Of a stretch of 64,000 nucleotides of DNA, positions 45,930-55,738 are shown piece by piece (the stretch's first letter is position 1; each line of letters begins with the position of its first letter). Below the pieces are notes generated by a model. That model searched no databases and had not been told where the DNA came from. It saw nothing but the letters and a program-made list of their open reading frames with translations. The stretch covers positions 248,001 to 312,000 of the forward strand of contig NZ_QTJX01000002.1 of the NCBI RefSeq assembly GCF_003382275.1, written 5' to 3'. Origin of the DNA: Flagellimonas nanhaiensis (GTDB lineage Bacteria; Bacteroidota; Bacteroidia; Flavobacteriales; Flavobacteriaceae). Both the position numbers and the translations under genes were made by a program.

Positions 45930-48900
45930 TCCATCTGTGCTATTGAACAATCCGAGGTTGGCCGAAATAATTCCTGCTCCATTCATGAAAAAGCCGCCTC
46001 CGTAGGAGTTGTGCCACTTTTCTGAATCATCTCCTGGAAACCATACCCTTCCATAATCAAATCCTCCAAAAATTCCTGGAGTAACCGGTAAAATCCCTGT
46101 TTTCTGTCTTCTAAAACTTAACCGTAGATCAGTGTTCTGATAAAATGCGGACTTCCCTGTAAACCGCTGAAAACGGAATCCTCGAAGACCGTTATTAGCT
46201 CCGAGACTTGCTCCCTGATAAAACTCAAAGTCATCACCAAAATTCATATGCCCTTTTATCTTGGTAGCCAAAACCACTCTTCCATTAGAACTTAACCTGT
46301 GATTTATTGACAAACTTGGAATTAAATAGCCAAAAGCTCTTCCCGATTCTGAAATGTTGGTCTTGTATCCTCCATGTAAAGAGAATTCCATTCCAAGGGT
46401 AGGATAGGCATCGTTATCCGTGTTTGCAAAGTTGTATTCTGCATCCACTCCAAAGAAGCTTTGGTTATTTTCCTGCCCATTTTCAACATAAAACTCGTTG
46501 ATAAACCTATCCTCTGTCTCTTCAACTTCAATGCTTTCATAGGACACCCCCAAGCGTACCATTGAACCTAAATATCCCCTCCATACCAATGAAGGTGCAA
46601 AGCTTACTGTTCTCAGCCTAACTCTGTTGAAATCCAAATCCAGCTCATCATCATTGTTCTCCGTTTCATTTCCAAATCCAAAAAAGTTGATCGCATAGTT
46701 TGGACTGGTGTACCTAGCAGTAACTTGTAGATTAACTCCCTCTAAAAGGTTGGCAAATTCCCCAGTGTAACCAAAATCGAACCCACTAGTGGCAAAATAA
46801 TAAGCAGCATTAAAGGTATGCTGTTGTGTAAAAGGATTTTGCCTAAACCCGTTTAGGGTATAGGTGTCGGTAGCGCCCATCCTAAATCCGTCATCAGGAT
46901 TAAAGCCAATTGTAGGTAAAAATTGGTTGTTGCTAGCTTTTACCTTGAGAAATTCATAGGTATTGGTATCATAATCGTTAATTCTATGGATATTTCCTCC
47001 AAAAGCTTCATCGTAGGTATTTTTTTTGGTTTTAAAATCATAGGTATGGACTTTTTTGGAGCCTTCAGCAATCTTGTACACATCATTATTTTGGCCTCCA
47101 ACCAGTCTAACTTTAATTTTTGATGTGTTTGTGCTGACATCAAAAACATCATCGTCATCCAATCCGTAAATCCAAACTTCCTTGGTGAATCCAGGCTGGT
47201 ATACCTTATCAAAGAAAAGATCTGACTTCTCCCCTCCTTTAATTCGATACACTTTAACTTCCAAATCACCATTTGCATGCGACGTAACATGAAAATAATC
47301 ATCCTTGTCCGTTCCCGTGATGACACTGTACTTGTTTATGACGCTAAAATATTCCCTGGCGGTCTCCTCCAATTTACTTTTCCTGGATAACAGCTTCTTT
47401 TTGATGATATCCACGGTTTCATCCTGAACTTCCTCTGGAAAATTGGAAAGGGCATTGTCAATTACCGCTTCAGTTATATGCTGTTGAATAAACCTGGCCT
47501 GTTCCATCCACTGCTCCAAACTTGTTTCGGACAATATGGCCATGTCCAAAGCAAAAGTCCTTGGTGAGGACGTAAAACCCTTTAAGTCGCGGATTTCCTC
47601 TCCAAATCCTTCAAATATTTGTAGCGCGGGAACCGCCCTCGAGCCAAATCCAAGAATAAGACCATCTCCCCACAATGAATAGGCCTGGTCCCGATCTCTT
47701 GGGATAGGACGATAGATTTTTTTTCCATCCTCTCCATCAAACTCTGCCCATCGCCATTGATCTACATGACGGTCCCAATCCCCAATCAACATATCAAAAA
47801 GTCTAGCTTTTACATAGGCATCTTGATCTAACGTATACTTTTCATCCTTTCTGAACTTTTGAATCAGGTCATACGTACTCTCAATGTCCTCAGTTCTTCC
47901 AAAACTCTCTATATCATGACCCTCGGACACATGTTCTTCAATCATAACCAATTCATTACCAAATTCCCCATTAAAGTCTCCCAAGGCATTTTGCTTGGGA
48001 ACATAGAACAACTTTGGATTTGTATGGTAAAGACCGATTGCATCAGAAAGTGGAGCTAGCGTGAATGGTGCATAGGGATGGGCCCCAGTATAAAGATCCA
48101 AAAGCAATTTTTCTGGATAGGTATCCTCAAATTTTCCAATGATATACCGTTCTTGAAAGGCAATGGCCTGCAAATATCTTTCGGCACTCTTTCTAAGGTC
48201 TCTCATTACAAATTGCCTGCCATCCTTGGCTCTCAACCGCAAGGAATTGGATTGGTTTCCTCCTCCCTTTCTCACCACCGAAAGTCCCCCATACAAAGTA
48301 TCCAAAAGAACTGTTGGCGCTTTTACTTTAGTCCCGTAGTATTTTCTATAACGTTCTCCCCATAGCCACTTGTGGAACCCGCTTTTCTCTACTTCATCTT
48401 CGGAATAAACAGATGCAGTTATAAAGGGAGGGAATTCATCTGGATAACTAGTGTTCCTATTTTGTGGATTGGGAGCCAGGACCTGCGTCTGAAACAATAG
48501 TTCCTCATTGGAATCAGTGCCATAAAAGCTCACATGGGACGATCCATCTTTGAAAACCTTCATTACGGCATACCCTGATTTTCCAGTAGAAAACTTGCTC
48601 CCATTTAGTAATCGTGTAGCACCAGTCTTTGCCCCAGCACCACTTACTATCTGAGGGGTATTCTTTTCAACAATATATTGTAAAGTATGCTCATGCCCGG
48701 ATACTAGGATTGCCTTGTTGGAGAATTGGGCCAGGGTAACAATCCTATTCTTCAATCGGTTATAAACCTTGCTCTGTTGATCCTCAATGGATACGCCAGC
48801 GGTTCTCCTCAAAATATTTGCCACAGAGCCCAAAACTGGCATAGGCACGCTGCCTCCGTTGGGGAAAATGTGCTGCTTGAAGGAATAGTGCCCACCATGC

Positions 48901-49595
48901 GAACCATACGTGAACACGGGATGGTGCATGGCAATAATGGTGGTTTTATGGACATTCTTTTTGATCAGGCTCTCCAACTCTTCAAAAAAGCGTGTTCGAT
49001 CCTTGATTTCACAATCATCGTTCATGGTGGGGTGCTTGTCCCAATTGGTCAAGTACCATTCTGTATCTATTGCAATTACGATGATATCCTCCCCAATTTC
49101 AATTTTTTCCAAGGGGCATCCATTATCTGGAAGAAAAACCTCCTTACTGTCCAAAGCTTTTTGAATATACTTTTCTTGACGTTCCAAACCCTTTAAACCA
49201 TTTGCATACCAATCATGGTTCCCAGGAATAAAAACCGTCTGTCCAGAAAAGTCCTCAAGGGTCTTTAGCTGAGCGTCCAAATGGTTTTTGGCCAAATTGT
49301 GGCCATTAGGATCTTCCTCTTTATCTGGAAAACCAGCGGGATAGATGTTGTCTCCCAAAAAAATTGCAGTACTGTTCTTGTTTGCTTTGGATAGTCGTTG
49401 TTTGAACTTCTTGAGGGTCGGGTTCAAATCTCCAACTGGTGATTTACCTGCATCTCCTATCAAGTAAAATGTATGTTCCACTTCTTTATCACCAGGTGTT
49501 ACCGATTGATCTACAGAAGCTGCGTATTTGGCTTCATAGGTAGCACAACCCGTCATCAATGCCAACAATAACACAAAAAAGTAATGTTTCTTCAT
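45894..49595 (-). CDS. metallophosphatase fused to BamA/TamA-like outer-membrane barrel
   Basis: A 1233-residue lipoprotein-start protein (MKKHYFFVLLLALMTGC, Cys 17; an alternative ATG lies two codons earlier). The N-terminal calcineurin-like phosphoesterase (about 45-330) has LIGDAGKSPVGD, IFLGDNIYPAG, FIPGNHDWYANG, AMHHPVF and VSGHEHTLQY, the five metal-binding blocks. A long middle region (about 400-860) has no motif I can name. The C-terminal third reads as amphipathic strands of a D15/BamA-type barrel ending in LRFAFGLGFGF, with the terminal aromatic expected for outer-membrane insertion. The phosphatase is probably displayed at the outer membrane; the substrate is unknown. Confidence 0.85.
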   Translation of the reverse strand: MKKHYFFVLLLALMTGCATYEAKYAASVDQSVTPGDKEVEHTFYLIGDAGKSPVGDLNPTLKKFKQRLSKANKNSTAIFLGDNIYPAGFPDKEEDPNGHNLAKNHLDAQLKTLEDFSGQTVFIPGNHDWYANGLKGLERQEKYIQKALDSKEVFLPDNGCPLEKIEIGEDIIVIAIDTEWYLTNWDKHPTMNDDCEIKDRTRFFEELESLIKKNVHKTTIIAMHHPVFTYGSHGGHYSFKQHIFPNGGSVPMPVLGSVANILRRTAGVSIEDQQSKVYNRLKNRIVTLAQFSNKAILVSGHEHTLQYIVEKNTPQIVSGAGAKTGATRLLNGSKFSTGKSGYAVMKVFKDGSSHVSFYGTDSNEELLFQTQVLAPNPQNRNTSYPDEFPPFITASVYSEDEVEKSGFHKWLWGERYRKYYGTKVKAPTVLLDTLYGGLSVVRKGGGNQSNSLRLRAKDGRQFVMRDLRKSAERYLQAIAFQERYIIGKFEDTYPEKLLLDLYTGAHPYAPFTLAPLSDAIGLYHTNPKLFYVPKQNALGDFNGEFGNELVMIEEHVSEGHDIESFGRTEDIESTYDLIQKFRKDEKYTLDQDAYVKARLFDMLIGDWDRHVDQWRWAEFDGEDGKKIYRPIPRDRDQAYSLWGDGLILGFGSRAVPALQIFEGFGEEIRDLKGFTSSPRTFALDMAILSETSLEQWMEQARFIQQHITEAVIDNALSNFPEEVQDETVDIIKKKLLSRKSKLEETAREYFSVINKYSVITGTDKDDYFHVTSHANGDLEVKVYRIKGGEKSDLFFDKVYQPGFTKEVWIYGLDDDDVFDVSTNTSKIKVRLVGGQNNDVYKIAEGSKKVHTYDFKTKKNTYDEAFGGNIHRINDYDTNTYEFLKVKASNNQFLPTIGFNPDDGFRMGATDTYTLNGFRQNPFTQQHTFNAAYYFATSGFDFGYTGEFANLLEGVNLQVTARYTSPNYAINFFGFGNETENNDDELDLDFNRVRLRTVSFAPSLVWRGYLGSMVRLGVSYESIEVEETEDRFINEFYVENGQENNQSFFGVDAEYNFANTDNDAYPTLGMEFSLHGGYKTNISESGRAFGYLIPSLSINHRLSSNGRVVLATKIKGHMNFGDDFEFYQGASLGANNGLRGFRFQRFTGKSAFYQNTDLRLSFRRQKTGILPVTPGIFGGFDYGRVWFPGDDSEKWHNSYGGGFFMNGAGIISANLGLFNSTDGLRFAFGLGFGF

Positions 49596-49649
49596 ATCCA
49601 TAAGGTTGATTCCAAAATTTTGTATTTTGGATGGTTCAAAGTACTATCT

Positions 49650-50843
49650 ATGTCGGAAATTGTTGAAAAAACTGAATCTTACGTGACGGAATTTTTGGAG
49701 GGGCAATTAGATCCAAAATTCCTTTACCACAATTTGCGACATACCCAGCGCGTAGTTAAAAGTACTAAAGAAATGCTCAATTTCTATAACCTGGGGGATG
49801 ATGAGAACGAAATGCTACTTTTAGCAGCATGGTTCCATGACACGGGTTATGCCAGGAGCATTGACAAACATGAGGAGGCCGGTTGCCAAATTGCAACTTC
49901 TTTCCTTAAGGAAAATGGTTACGACTCTGCCAAAATAGACGCCATCTGTTCTTATATTTTGGCTACCCAAAGATATCACGAACCAACCAATTTGTCCGAG
50001 GAAATCATTAGGGATGCGGACACTTCCCATTTTGCAAAGAAAAGTTATTGGGAAACCACCGATTTTTTAAAGGAGGAGCTTGAGCAATTGGGTATAGCCA
50101 AATACACCAATAAGGAATGGAGGGACGAGAACATTAAAATGTTCAGGGATGAACATAGGTTCTATACGGACTTTGCCAAAGAGAATTGGGAAGAAGGAAA
50201 AGATCGGAACCTGAAACAACTGGTAAAGGAAAAAAAGACCGAAAAAGAGATTGCCAAAAAGGAAGCGCTAAAAGCAAAGTATAAGAGTGAAAGTCCAGAT
50301 AGAAGCGTTCAGACCCTTTATAGGGTTACACTTAAAAACCACTTAAAATTAAGTGACATAGCGGACACCAAGGCCAACATACTTTTGTCAGTCAATGCAA
50401 TAATCATTTCGTTGGTGCTAGCCAATTTAATTCCAAAATTGGACAACCCTTCCAACACCTATCTAATTTATCCCACTGTAATTTTCATCTTGTTCAGTGT
50501 GGTTTCCATGGTATTGTCCATTCTGGCGACCAGACCTAATGTGACCAGTGGAAAGTTCACCAAGGAGGATGTTGAGCAAAAAAATGTAAACCTTTTGTTT
50601 TTTGGCAATTTTCATAAAATGAACCTCGAAGACTACGAGTGGGCCTTGCAAGAGTTGGTCAAGGACAAGGATTACGTATACTCCTCACTTACCAAAGACC
50701 TTTACTTTTTGGGATTGGTCCTCAATAGGAAATACAAAATTCTACGATTGACCTACAACATCTTTATGGTAGGAATGATCGTTTCTGTGATTGCTTTTGG
50801 TATTGCCTTTCGATTTTTTGGCCCGGAAAGGCTCGCTTTCTGA
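49650..50843 (+). CDS. HD-domain hydrolase fused to Pycsar-type transmembrane effector domain (DUF5706)
   Basis: A 397-residue protein. The N-terminal HD phosphohydrolase fold has H31 (HNLRHT), H63-D64 (WFHDTGYA) and D122 (RDADTSHF), a complete metal-binding set, so nucleotide phosphodiesterase or hydrolase activity is likely. A charged linker (185-220) leads to the PycTM-like domain (about 220-391; LSDIADTKANILLSVNA, then LLFFGNFHKM) with three membrane helices (244-263, 273-294, 370-390). In Pycsar defence, related membrane proteins answer cCMP/cUMP; no cyclase gene lies nearby here. ATG 49650 is preferred to one 22 codons earlier that lies in the promoter region of the divergent gene. Confidence 0.85.
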   Translation: MSEIVEKTESYVTEFLEGQLDPKFLYHNLRHTQRVVKSTKEMLNFYNLGDDENEMLLLAAWFHDTGYARSIDKHEEAGCQIATSFLKENGYDSAKIDAICSYILATQRYHEPTNLSEEIIRDADTSHFAKKSYWETTDFLKEELEQLGIAKYTNKEWRDENIKMFRDEHRFYTDFAKENWEEGKDRNLKQLVKEKKTEKEIAKKEALKAKYKSESPDRSVQTLYRVTLKNHLKLSDIADTKANILLSVNAIIISLVLANLIPKLDNPSNTYLIYPTVIFILFSVVSMVLSILATRPNVTSGKFTKEDVEQKNVNLLFFGNFHKMNLEDYEWALQELVKDKDYVYSSLTKDLYFLGLVLNRKYKILRLTYNIFMVGMIVSVIAFGIAFRFFGPERLAF

Positions 50844-53216
50844 TTACGCCTTGATTTCCTCCATTAAGTCCTCATACGTATAGGAACGTTTAGACTTTTT
50901 ATCCTTACCGTAAAGTATTTCAGCTCGGATGGCCTTTAGTCCACTCACGCCCTGCAAGCCTTCAAGTTCAAGGATTTCAATATTATTGGTAAAGTACCCT
51001 TTTGATTTTAAGAACTGGATGTAGCGCATGTACTCTCGCTCATCTTTTCGTGATGAATACACAATGGATAGCTTCCCTTTTTGCGTCAACCTCTCCTTTG
51101 TTCCTTTGATATGGGATTTGTCTATTCGCTTTTTAATGATTTCGTACCTGGCATTATAGGTTCCGTCTACATCAAAGCGTTTTTCGTCCATTCTAAACCT
51201 AATGGACATGGCGGTACTATACACCAAAATCAAAGAGGCAACATCAAACTTTACGGGAAGCTTCGGTTTTAGCTCGTAATACTTGTTTTCCATGTCGCAC
51301 ATGACCTGGAGTTGCCATAATCTAAGATTATTCAGGTAGAGTTCATCAAAAATTCTATCATTGGCAATAGAGCTTCCAATGTACATGTTGTGTTCTACTC
51401 CGTCAGTCTTATAACGTTCAAAATAGTGTGGGAACATATCTTGGGCCTCAACCTGCTTTCTGTCCAACAAAGAGGCCAACTGCATATTGGCTTCCATTAC
51501 GCTATTGTCATAGTTTCTTCTATGATCATAGTAAGACTCGGTTGTCTCGTCAATCTTTGCTTCGTATTCCGCTATCTGTGCCTTGAGCTCCTTATCCTCT
51601 CTCTTCAGATGTTTGAATATTGGATTGACTTCCTCACGGACAAAATCGAATACCGATTGTTCCGTATGGGTGTACAGGGCATCCTTGACTTCATCTAGAT
51701 ATAAGTTGACCCTGAACATGAGTTCCTCATAGATAGGAAGTTTATACTTTTCTACGGCCTTTTCCAATACTCCATTAATCTCGGAAAGCTGAATCATTAA
51801 ATCTCGCTGAATGGAAATGTTTCGCTGCTTGGAAGACTCTTTAATATCTACTTGTCCGTAAAGCGGAAATACATCCTTGAAGACAATTTCCCTGAATACA
51901 GGCTGGTTGCCCATAAGCTCGTCAGCCATAAATCTTTTGGCTTCCTCCTGAAATTTCCAATATACGGAAGAGTGTACCGAAGTACATTCGTGCTGGATTA
52001 TGGCATCTACAAGGTTTTCTTCTTCCTCAATAGACCTGAGAACTGCTGATACAATAAAAGGCATAACATCCTCCAACTTGTTGGCATTTACGCTATTGAG
52101 TTCGTTAATGGTGGTTGAAACCAGCTCCAACACACCCAATAGATTGCCATTATCTGAAATTGGAGCAAGGATAGCACTCTTAAAACCTTGATCATACAGG
52201 TTTTTGTACGGTTGCCCACCTTCACTTCTTTCATGGTATTTTTCTATGTTGGAAATAGCAAAATAGTTGTGCTCCTGAAATAATTTGCCTTTGGAATAAT
52301 CGCAGAGCATAGTATCACAAGATTCCATTTCCTTTCCGTTTAGGATATAACTTTCAATACCCTTGCCATGGACTTTTAAAAACTGGTTGGCATTGGAATC
52401 ATAAGCGGTAAAACCAACCTTTATTTTTTTCAAATTGAAGAGTGACCTAAAGGTATCCTGAAAATTTTCCATGAAATCGTCCTTGGCCCTCTTGTCTCCC
52501 CCAATCAATGTGGATTTTATCTCAGAAATGGAATGCTCCGCAGTAACATCGAACATGTTGGAAATGACAAAACCTTTGGAAATGAAACTATTTGGTGGAA
52601 TTTTTTCTTTCCAAAGCTCCACGTTATCAAAGTTCTCCAGCAATTCGTTTACATCCTTTTGGGTAAGGTCCCTAGTTTTTTCCGTAGGAATGATTTCCAT
52701 AAAATCTGCATTATACAGAATTCTATAGTGCCTCATTATTCCACTGGCATCTGGAATATCATAGAACAAGGGCCTTCTAAAATCCATCTTGAAGCCATAA
52801 TAAAAGCTCAACACCACGGTACACTTCATGATGTAATTGAGGTCCATGGGCATATTTCGGATTTTAAGCTCAAAACCCTCGCCGGCATCCTTGATAATAT
52901 TTTGAAACCGCTCTGAAGAATTGAACACCACATTTTCAAATGGGGTGGTGGCGGTTTTAATCTCATTTTGAGTAAGCACGGGAGCAAATGTATCGGCCAG
53001 GATAATGCTGATCACATCCTTGTACTTTTCCAACAAGGCAAGGTCGTTAAACCCTTCCCTCAACTCAGGGTATGGTGCTTGAGCCTCTAGGACATATTTG
53101 GCTCTTTCGGCCAAATGTTTGTCCTTACTCTTCGCCTGCTGGTCATAGTGTTCCAGCAACTTATTAAAGCTAACAAGTTGGATGATAGGGCTATCTACAT
53201 CGTAATTGTGCTCCAT
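50844..53216 (-). CDS. large GAF-domain protein
   Basis: A 790-residue soluble protein. A GAF domain can be read at about 255-395 (KVGFTAYDSNANQFL to AILAPISDNGNLLGVLELVS), with helical, charged regions before and after it and long coiled-coil-like segments (about 540-620). No kinase, cyclase, EAL, GGDEF or HTH domain is visible, so it may be a sensor or scaffold. Its stop codon touches the stop of the HD-PycTM gene with no base between. Divergent from the metallophosphoesterase at 53331. Function unknown. Confidence 0.75.
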   Translation of the reverse strand: MEHNYDVDSPIIQLVSFNKLLEHYDQQAKSKDKHLAERAKYVLEAQAPYPELREGFNDLALLEKYKDVISIILADTFAPVLTQNEIKTATTPFENVVFNSSERFQNIIKDAGEGFELKIRNMPMDLNYIMKCTVVLSFYYGFKMDFRRPLFYDIPDASGIMRHYRILYNADFMEIIPTEKTRDLTQKDVNELLENFDNVELWKEKIPPNSFISKGFVISNMFDVTAEHSISEIKSTLIGGDKRAKDDFMENFQDTFRSLFNLKKIKVGFTAYDSNANQFLKVHGKGIESYILNGKEMESCDTMLCDYSKGKLFQEHNYFAISNIEKYHERSEGGQPYKNLYDQGFKSAILAPISDNGNLLGVLELVSTTINELNSVNANKLEDVMPFIVSAVLRSIEEEENLVDAIIQHECTSVHSSVYWKFQEEAKRFMADELMGNQPVFREIVFKDVFPLYGQVDIKESSKQRNISIQRDLMIQLSEINGVLEKAVEKYKLPIYEELMFRVNLYLDEVKDALYTHTEQSVFDFVREEVNPIFKHLKREDKELKAQIAEYEAKIDETTESYYDHRRNYDNSVMEANMQLASLLDRKQVEAQDMFPHYFERYKTDGVEHNMYIGSSIANDRIFDELYLNNLRLWQLQVMCDMENKYYELKPKLPVKFDVASLILVYSTAMSIRFRMDEKRFDVDGTYNARYEIIKKRIDKSHIKGTKERLTQKGKLSIVYSSRKDEREYMRYIQFLKSKGYFTNNIEILELEGLQGVSGLKAIRAEILYGKDKKSKRSYTYEDLMEEIKA

Positions 53217-53330
53217 ATACTGTTAGTCGAGGGTTAGCAGGCAAAGTTACAAAAAGAAAAATGGAGTTATGTTAAGGGAATCTTTATGTAATTGTCCGCT
53301 TTTTTGTGATCTTTAGTGAAATTTCTTTTG

Positions 53331-54227
53331 ATGTCCTCCTATTCTAGATTAGACAGAGCGTACAAGAATGCCAAAGTCATCCCTTTTGATGATGATTCCA
53401 AGTTCATTTTTTTTAGTGATTGCCACAGGGGGGACAATAGCTTCGCTGACGATTTTGCCAACAACAGGAACATATATTTTCATGCATTGAACCATTACCA
53501 CCGTGAGGGGTTTCAATACTGTGAACTCGGAGATGGTGATGAGCTATGGGAGAATTTGACCTTTGAATCCATTTTTGAAGCACACAAAAACGTCTATCAG
53601 CTGTTGCGCCGTTTCCATCTAGAAAAAAGGTTGCACATGCTTTGGGGCAATCATGATATGGTTTATCGGGACAAAAACTATGTGGACAAACACCTCTCTA
53701 GCTATTTTGAACCTATAGATGACTCTGATAAGGCACTTTTTAAGGGAATTACTTATCATGAAGCCGTTGTGCTAAAGCATAAGGAAACCGGACAGGAACT
53801 CTTTTGTACCCACGGGCACCAAGCAGATTGGTGGAATTATGTATGTTGGCGGATAGGTCGCTTTTTGGTTAGAATACTTTGGAAGCCCTTGCAAGTAGTT
53901 GGTATTGCCGACCCAACAAGTCCTGCAAAGAATTATAAGGAACTTATTAGGATTGAAAAAAGGATAAAACGTTGGATTCTAAAAAACAATCTTAGAATCA
54001 CTATTGCAGGCCATACCCACAGACCCAGATTTCCCGAACCTGGTCAAATTCCCTTTTTCAACGACGGAAGCTGTGTACACCCAAGGAGTATCACCGGGAT
54101 TGAACTGGTCCATGGGGAGATTTCATTGATCAAATGGCATATTTCCACTAAAGTGGATGGTACGCTCCAGATAGTTAGGGTATTGCTGGAAGGTCCTGAA
54201 AAATTAAGGGATTATATGAAAAAATAA
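53331..54227 (+). CDS. calcineurin-like metallophosphoesterase, LpxH-like
   Basis: A 298-residue cytoplasmic or peripheral enzyme with the metal-binding blocks FFSDCHRGD, LGDGDELWE, WGNHDMVY, CTHGHQADWW and IAGHTHRPRFP. The order and the last block resemble UDP-2,3-diacylglucosamine hydrolase (LpxH)-type proteins, but it is longer than LpxH and may act on another phosphodiester. ATG 53331 is chosen; a GTG five codons earlier (53316) is possible. It is divergent from the GAF gene across about 110 bases. Confidence 0.82.
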   Translation: MSSYSRLDRAYKNAKVIPFDDDSKFIFFSDCHRGDNSFADDFANNRNIYFHALNHYHREGFQYCELGDGDELWENLTFESIFEAHKNVYQLLRRFHLEKRLHMLWGNHDMVYRDKNYVDKHLSSYFEPIDDSDKALFKGITYHEAVVLKHKETGQELFCTHGHQADWWNYVCWRIGRFLVRILWKPLQVVGIADPTSPAKNYKELIRIEKRIKRWILKNNLRITIAGHTHRPRFPEPGQIPFFNDGSCVHPRSITGIELVHGEISLIKWHISTKVDGTLQIVRVLLEGPEKLRDYMKK

Positions 54228-54256
54228 CACTATGTATTCGTGTTGAAGCAAAACCA

Positions 54257-55522
54257 TCAAATCCGTTTGGCCAATGTTTTCATAGCGGTTACAAAAGTGT
54301 CCAATTCCTTAGTGGTTGTATAAATATTGGGGGTTATCCGGCATCCTCGCACGTTGAACCCATCAATGGCCACGGTCCATATCTTGAACTCATCCAAAAG
54401 TACTTTGGCCAAATCTTCAGGTTTTATATGAGTGATCCCCACATTGCCAATACCGCAACTTCGTTGACCTTCCTTTGGGGTATTAACGCTAATATTTGGA
54501 ATATTTCGCAATTGGTCGCTCCAGTATTTTTGTAAAAATCGTAGCCTTTCCTCTTTTCGGCGGATACCGATAAGCTCCAAATAATCAATGGCCTCATTAA
54601 TGGCCAAATAAATGTGTACTGGATTGGTCCCCGTATGATTCAAGCGCAAAATATCGGTCTCTTCCCTTTTATGTTCCGCTAGCAAAGGCCATATTTTTGA
54701 GATATTCTTTGGGGCCACATATAATAATCCATTTCCCAAAGGAGCACTTAACCATTTATGAAGACTGGAGCCATAGTAATCACAGTTGAGCTCCTCAATA
54801 TTAACATCAATGTGTCCAACAGCATGGGCCCCGTCCACCATAACTTCAACTCCATGCTTGTGTGCCATTTCGCAGATTTTTTTAATGGGCAATATATGCC
54901 CGGTAATGTTTATCATGTGGCACACCATCAACAATTTGGTCTTGGGTGTAATCTGAGATTCGTATAACTCTACAATTTCATCATCGGATTTGGGATGATT
55001 GGGAACGGAAACTTCTTTGCAGACAATCCCATATCGGTCACGTACCAAATAGAAATGATCCTTCATGGCGCCATAATCCTGTTCAGCGAAAATGGCCTCA
55101 TCTCCCTTTTCCCAAGGGAAACCGCCAATAATCATATCCAAGGACTCTGTGGTATTTCTGGTAATAATTAGTGACTCTGACCGACAACCCACAAATTTTG
55201 CCAATTTCTGCGTTACCCTTTCTTTATTTTCCCATTGTTTGTTCCTCATGTAAAAGGAACCTTCATAATTTACCATTTGGGTATGCTCATGCAACTTTTG
55301 CATGATTGGCCTTGGGGTAATGCAGTAATACCCATTCTCCAAGTTGATGTAGTCCGGTTTAAGATCAAAATCCTCCCTTATTCGTTCCCAAAAACGGTCA
55401 TCATCAGTATTGGGATACGGTTGAGGTATAGACGGAGCTTTATTTCCATTGGCAGTCCATGGCACAAAGGGCGCTACCATAGTTGCCCGCCCTAGGTGCT
55501 TTAAAAATTGTCTTTTTTCCAT
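54257..55522 (-). CDS. class V aminotransferase (isopenicillin-N epimerase-like), exported
   Basis: A 421-residue PLP enzyme. The cofactor lysine is K256 in GSSLHKWLSAP, preceded by the ring-binding VDGAHAVGHIDV (D230, H233); TRNTTESLDM (121-130) is the phosphate-binding segment. These fit the class V branch with cysteine desulfurases and isopenicillin-N epimerases. The N-terminus KRQFLKHLGRATMVAPFVPW resembles a Tat signal with KR in place of RR, so export is plausible and would be sensible for a pre-folded PLP enzyme. The substrate is not known. Confidence 0.85.
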   Translation of the reverse strand: MEKRQFLKHLGRATMVAPFVPWTANGNKAPSIPQPYPNTDDDRFWERIREDFDLKPDYINLENGYYCITPRPIMQKLHEHTQMVNYEGSFYMRNKQWENKERVTQKLAKFVGCRSESLIITRNTTESLDMIIGGFPWEKGDEAIFAEQDYGAMKDHFYLVRDRYGIVCKEVSVPNHPKSDDEIVELYESQITPKTKLLMVCHMINITGHILPIKKICEMAHKHGVEVMVDGAHAVGHIDVNIEELNCDYYGSSLHKWLSAPLGNGLLYVAPKNISKIWPLLAEHKREETDILRLNHTGTNPVHIYLAINEAIDYLELIGIRRKEERLRFLQKYWSDQLRNIPNISVNTPKEGQRSCGIGNVGITHIKPEDLAKVLLDEFKIWTVAIDGFNVRGCRITPNIYTTTKELDTFVTAMKTLAKRI

Positions 55523-55738
55523 TTCTTATTAGATTACTAGAAAAGGAGATTCATTACTTCCCCTAACAATTTACAACTTTAAGTAACACTTTTCAGCTTT
55601 GTTTTTCTATGATTGTCTTTATTATCCCTCTACTATAATCTTAACTTTTGAAGGTTCACTTCAACGATTTAACTTCTCTTTATTATGCTCATGGCAAGGT
55701 ATTTGTTAACTTTAGTAAAACAATACGACCAATTTGCT

